In this document: positions 6,169 through 7,308 of the stretch, piece after piece
Layout of the letters: every line of letters starts with the position of its first letter
Position numbering within the stretch: position 1 is the stretch's first letter
Source of the DNA: Neofamilia sp964346535
GTDB taxonomy: Bacteria; Bacillota; Clostridia; Tissierellales; Peptoniphilaceae
Assembly: GCA_964346535.1 (NCBI GenBank)
Contig: CAYFUN010000040.1
Span: forward strand, 1-7,308
Length of the DNA stretch: 7,308 bases
Direction of reading: 5' to 3'
Made by a program: the position numbers and the translations under genes
The notes under the pieces: model-generated
Database searches by the model: none
Told to the model about the DNA's origin: nothing
What the model saw: only the letters and a program-made list of their open reading frames with translations

Positions 6169-6927
6169 ATGAGACCAGACTACAGAGAAAACCAAGACCT
6201 AAGAGGCATAGTATTAACAACCAACTACACAGAAAACCCAGACGGGTCAGTCCTAATAGAAATGGGCAGGACCAAGGTTATTTGTACAGCCATGATAGAA
6301 GACAAGGTTCCCCTTTGGCTGAGAAACCAAGGCCAAGGCTGGCTGACAGCAGAATACGCCATGCTTCCAGGATCAACCAACACCAGAAAACAAAGAGACT
6401 CAACTAGGCCCAAGGCAGATGGCAGAAGTATAGAAATTCAAAGACTAATTGGCAGGTCCCTTAGGACTTGCATCGACTTAGAACTAATAGGCGAAAGGAC
6501 AATTTGGATAGACGTCGACGTCATCCAAGCAGACGGCGGCACCAGGTGTGCAGCAATAAACGGAGCCTTTGTCGCCCTATACTTGGCAGTGAAAAAACTT
6601 TACGACCAAGGCCAGATCGAAAAATTTCCAATAAAAAATTTCCTAGGAGCAGTATCAGTAGGAAAAGTCCACGGAGAAATTCTCCTAGACCTAAACTACC
6701 AAGAAGACTCCCAAGCGGAAGTTGATATGAACGTAGTAATGAACGACCAAGGCCAGTACTGTGAAATCCAAAGTTCAGGTGAAAATGGCACCTTTAATAA
6801 AGAAGAATTTAAAGCCATGCTAGACCTGGCAACAGATGGAATTAACGATATCTTTGTAGACCAAAAATTGGCCTTAGAAAATTATTTGGAGGAATACGGA
6901 AGTGAAAAAAATCCTACTAGCAACTAA
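6169..6927 (+). CDS. rph: Ribonuclease PH
   Basis: This phosphorolytic 3'-5' exoribonuclease trims the 3' ends of tRNA precursors. It forms a hexameric ring in the cytoplasm. The 252-residue length is normal. Characteristic blocks are GSVLIEMGRTKVIC (26-39), GWLTAEYAMLPGST (57-70), GRSIEIQRLIGRSLR (85-99) with phosphate-contacting Arg86, and IQADGGTRCA (119-128) with the G124-T125-R126 phosphate loop. DLNYQEDSQAEVDMNVV (174-190) supplies the conserved Asp180 and Asp186. Residue 5 is Tyr in MRPDYR, where most homologues have Gly (MRxDGR). ATG 6169 is preceded by GAGAGG (6158-6163) directly after the dinB stop. The 3' end overlaps the downstream gene by 26 bp; the rph-rdgB order is widespread in Firmicutes. 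Confidence 0.97.
   Translation: MRPDYRENQDLRGIVLTTNYTENPDGSVLIEMGRTKVICTAMIEDKVPLWLRNQGQGWLTAEYAMLPGSTNTRKQRDSTRPKADGRSIEIQRLIGRSLRTCIDLELIGERTIWIDVDVIQADGGTRCAAINGAFVALYLAVKKLYDQGQIEKFPIKNFLGAVSVGKVHGEILLDLNYQEDSQAEVDMNVVMNDQGQYCEIQSSGENGTFNKEEFKAMLDLATDGINDIFVDQKLALENYLEEYGSEKNPTSN
6888..6892 (+). promoter_or_regulatory. rdgB ribosome binding site inside rph
   Basis: GGAGG lies nine bases before GTG 6902 and within the rph coding sequence. It decides the rdgB start: the encoded MKKILLATNN is the expected family N-terminus, and no in-frame ATG occurs until far downstream (at VAESYM). Translation of rdgB is probably coupled to rph termination. Confidence 0.85.
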
Positions 6928-7308
6928 CAACAGCCACAAGGTAGAAGAAATTCAAGCAATATTAAAAGACCTAGGCTACCAAGTCCTAGCCAGGGACCAA
7001 GTCTATGACGGAAGCTTTGACGTAGACGAAAACGCAGACACCCTAGCAGGTAACGCTCTTTTAAAAGCCCAAGGCCTGAGAAATTTAGTAGCAGAATCTT
7101 ATATGGTATTAGCAGACGACACAGGACTTTTCGTAGACGCCCTTGACGGTGACCCAGGAGTCCACTCAGCCCGCTACGCAGGAGATGCCCACGACGACAA
7201 TGCCAACAAGAAAAAACTTTTAAAAGCCCTTGAAGAAGTTCCAGAAGCAGATAGGACAGCTAGATTTAAAACAGTAATGGCCCTAGTAGAAGCTGGCAAA
7301 GACCCAGT
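6902..7308 (+). CDS. rdgB: XTP/dITP pyrophosphatase, RdgB/HAM1 family (partial, 3' end outside window)
   Basis: The first 135 codons, plus two bases, of a gene that runs off the right edge; the family is usually about 195-200 residues. The enzyme hydrolyses non-canonical purine triphosphates such as dITP and XTP to monophosphate and pyrophosphate, keeping them out of DNA and RNA. The N-terminus ILLATNNSHKVEEI (4-17) is the nucleotide-binding signature. LADDTGLFVDALDGDPGVHS (70-89) contains the catalytic Asp73 region, followed by ARYAGD (90-95). Glu43 aligns with the conserved acidic residue before the 'ENA' motif. That motif itself reads GNALLKA (50-56), with Gly in place of the usual Glu. 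It starts with GTG and overlaps rph by 26 bp. Its placement behind dinB and rph fits a shared genome-fidelity and RNA-maturation transcript. Confidence 0.95.
   Translation, partial: MKKILLATNNSHKVEEIQAILKDLGYQVLARDQVYDGSFDVDENADTLAGNALLKAQGLRNLVAESYMVLADDTGLFVDALDGDPGVHSARYAGDAHDDNANKKKLLKALEEVPEADRTARFKTVMALVEAGKDP

Noticed and set aside
6225..6413. 62-codon minus-strand frame inside rph
   Set aside because: It lies antisense to conserved RNase PH blocks, with no SD or family resemblance.
6468..6725. 85-codon + strand frame inside rph
   Set aside because: It is Arg/Pro/Ser-rich translation of the rph coding sequence in another frame, with no independent signal.

Overview
The window is a gene-dense, low-GC stretch typical of an anaerobic Firmicute. 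A T-box riboswitch, strong AAGGAGG-type ribosome binding sites, heavy use of AGA/AGG for Arg and the gene order all fit Clostridia/Tissierellia. My best guess is a Peptoniphilaceae member (Anaerococcus/Peptoniphilus-like). That guess rests on codon style and protein flavour, not on a search. All genes are on the + strand, and I see no mobile element, CRISPR array, tRNA or rRNA.

Region 1 (1-2889) is a tightly packed operon segment. It holds the tail of a TrkA-like potassium-uptake regulator, a SpoU/TrmH-family RNA 2'-O-methyltransferase, a 235-residue protein resembling the uncharacterised DUF6873 (GME-fold) family, and histidyl-tRNA synthetase (hisS). Consecutive genes overlap by 8, 4 and 8 bp, so translational coupling is likely. 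No terminator follows hisS.

Region 2 (2862-5077) is the threonyl-tRNA synthetase unit. A promoter with a 17-bp spacer and an extended -10 (TGaTATAAT) lies inside the last codons of hisS, and its TATAAT overlaps the hisS stop codon. It feeds a threonine T-box leader: Stem I with an AGTA loop and an ACT specifier, the AAGGTGGAACCACGG T-box, and mutually exclusive antiterminator and terminator. Next come thrS, with its TGS, editing, catalytic and anticodon-binding domains complete, and a rho-independent terminator.

Region 3 (5079-7308) starts with another extended -10 promoter directly behind the thrS terminator. It drives dinB (DNA polymerase IV), rph (RNase PH) and the start of rdgB (XTP/dITP pyrophosphatase), which runs off the right edge. 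The last two overlap by 26 bp, with an excellent SD for the GTG start of rdgB.

The theme is housekeeping information processing: rRNA/tRNA modification and maturation, tRNA charging, translesion synthesis and nucleotide-pool cleaning. The least understood element is the DUF6873-like gene between the methyltransferase and hisS. The best-resolved regulatory element is the thrS T-box, whose helices can be drawn base by base. I do not see convincing evidence of an entirely new system.
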